Source: JBBTCX01 sp038043045
GTDB lineage: Bacteria; Planctomycetota; Phycisphaerae; UBA1845
NCBI GenBank assembly: GCA_038043045.1
Contig: JBBTCX010000365.1
Coordinates: 1 to 5,804, forward strand
Length of the DNA stretch: 5,804 nucleotides
Reading direction: 5' to 3'
Positions 5,221-5,804 of this stretch are shown here, in pieces (position 1 is the first letter of the stretch; every line of letters starts with the position of its first letter). A program made the translations under genes and the position numbers. The notes beneath the pieces are model-generated. The model was not told where the DNA came from. It saw nothing but the letters and a program-made list of their open reading frames with translations, and made no database searches.

Positions 5221-5750
5221 TACGGGTGCTGTGGACCTTCAGTAGGTATTCGACGACCGCTACCATGCCCGCTGGAACATGGTCCATACAATGGTTTACA
5301 GGACCGCCATCCTCCATTCTGCAATTGGGCATTTGCTAATGTCTCCAGTTCGTAAGGACTGACGCGCCGTTGCATGTTGCTTCCTTGCGCTGCATGCATC
5401 ATAGCACCGGTCGTGTGACCGTAATCGTCCGGAAATCCCATACAGTGTCCAATTTCATGAGCGAGAACCCTAAACAGCGGATTGGGATGCTGAAGGACAT
5501 TCCAGTTTATCAGGACCTCATCATGTGCTGGATTTGTCACGCCGGCGTTGCATACAGGGTCCCCAATTCCACCGCCCCCACATGGTGGCCCAATGATGAC
5601 AGAATTGGCCCCTTTGATTCCAAACTCTCGCAGTTCTTCTCGCGCGCTATCATGGCAAAAGTGGTCAAATTGAAAAACATCAAGGTAATAGCACTGATCG
5701 TTTTGCTCAAAGAGTTCCTCCGAGTTCGAGTTAAATGTGAATCTAACTGC
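5217..5750 (-). CDS. HEIGH-motif zinc metalloprotease (snapalysin/metzincin-like), N-terminus missing or frameshifted
   Basis: The frame is open from 5750 to the TGA at 5217-5219 and reads as a convincing protein throughout (for example VFQFDHFCHDSAREELREFG, SVIIGPPCGGGG). The motif HEIGHCMGFPDDYG (first His codon 5457-5459) fits HExxHxxGxxD: two His ligands, the catalytic Glu and an Asp in the third-ligand place, as in snapalysin (family M7) rather than the usual third His. GAMMHAA about ten residues later is a candidate Met-turn. The only in-frame start is a GTG at 5540, which would cut off obviously coding sequence and lacks a good ribosome site. The frame is closed upstream by TGA at 5751-5753. 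Another frame is open from about 5749 to the window edge (ETPRGIKSVSLS), so one frameshift could restore a longer gene; otherwise this is a truncated pseudogene. It was probably a secreted protease, being Cys-rich and next to a secreted propeller protein. Confidence 0.72.
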   Translation of the reverse strand, partial: AVRFTFNSNSEELFEQNDQCYYLDVFQFDHFCHDSAREELREFGIKGANSVIIGPPCGGGGIGDPVCNAGVTNPAHDEVLINWNVLQHPNPLFRVLAHEIGHCMGFPDDYGHTTGAMMHAAQGSNMQRRVSPYELETLANAQLQNGGWRSCKPLYGPCSSGHGSGRRIPTEGPQHPY

Positions 5751-5753
5751 TCA

Positions 5754-5804
5754 AACTGACCGATTTTATGCCACGAGGAGTTTCTCCAGGCGGCGAAGGA
5801 CGGC
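5754..5804. other. Edge segment upstream of the metalloprotease frame
   Basis: On the minus strand one frame gives AVLRRLEKLLVA followed by a TAA stop, which could be the C-terminus of a neighbouring gene. A second gives ETPRGIKSVSLS, which could be the metalloprotease N-terminal part after a frameshift. On the plus strand an ATG at 5768 opens a frame (MPRGVSPGGEGR) to the edge without a ribosome site. The segment is too short to decide. Confidence 0.2.

Noticed and set aside
5370..5759. 129-codon plus-strand frame
   Set aside because: It is antisense to the metalloprotease coding sequence, has no ribosome site and no protein-like features.
5768..5804. Plus-strand ORF start (MPRGVSPGGEGR) running off the edge
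   Set aside because: No ribosome site, only 12 codons visible, and competing readings on the minus strand.

Overview
The window reads as accessory DNA from a planctomycete-like bacterium. The evidence is: an RHS protein carrying dockerin-like DxDxDG calcium loops; a YWTD propeller protein ending in a two-loop dockerin-like tail of the kind common in planctomycetes (DLDDLI / DIDDLIVFLEAFAG); many secreted Cys-rich proteins; and GC-moderate codon use. The taxon is an inference from protein style; there is no marker gene here.

Layout. (1) 1-2233, plus strand: the 3' end of an RHS polymorphic-toxin-type gene, whose 5' part lies outside the window. Its C-terminal tip carries a secreted phospholipase A2 signature (CCDQHDCC). 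A predicted FG-GAP/VCBS propeller lipoprotein starts 41 bp downstream, in the position normally held by an immunity gene. (2) 2234-3107: a graveyard of RHS pieces on both strands and out of order. It includes a head-to-head inversion joint near 2582/2583 and a truncated GIY-YIG nuclease on the plus strand whose 3' end has been replaced by antisense RHS sequence. (3) 5804-3314, minus strand: a frame-broken or N-terminally truncated HExxHxxGxxD metalloprotease, a short gap with a hairpin, then a 601-residue secreted 12-repeat YWTD (LDL-receptor class B) double propeller with a dockerin-like tail. Directly after its stop codon a perfect GGAGGTGA ribosome site starts another frame (3299 leftwards), which runs into the RHS debris.

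Functional reading. The plus-strand pair looks like a toxin/immunity module: an RHS shell delivering a lipase tip, with an envelope lipoprotein as candidate antidote. This pairing is inferred from position and topology. The tip keeps the His-Asp of the PLA2 motif but has Gln where the second catalytic Asp is expected, so activity is uncertain. The minus-strand genes look like a secreted-protein cluster (protease plus propeller/dockerin protein) that converges on the toxin locus. The scrambled DNA between them is what repeated recombination among RHS copies would leave behind.
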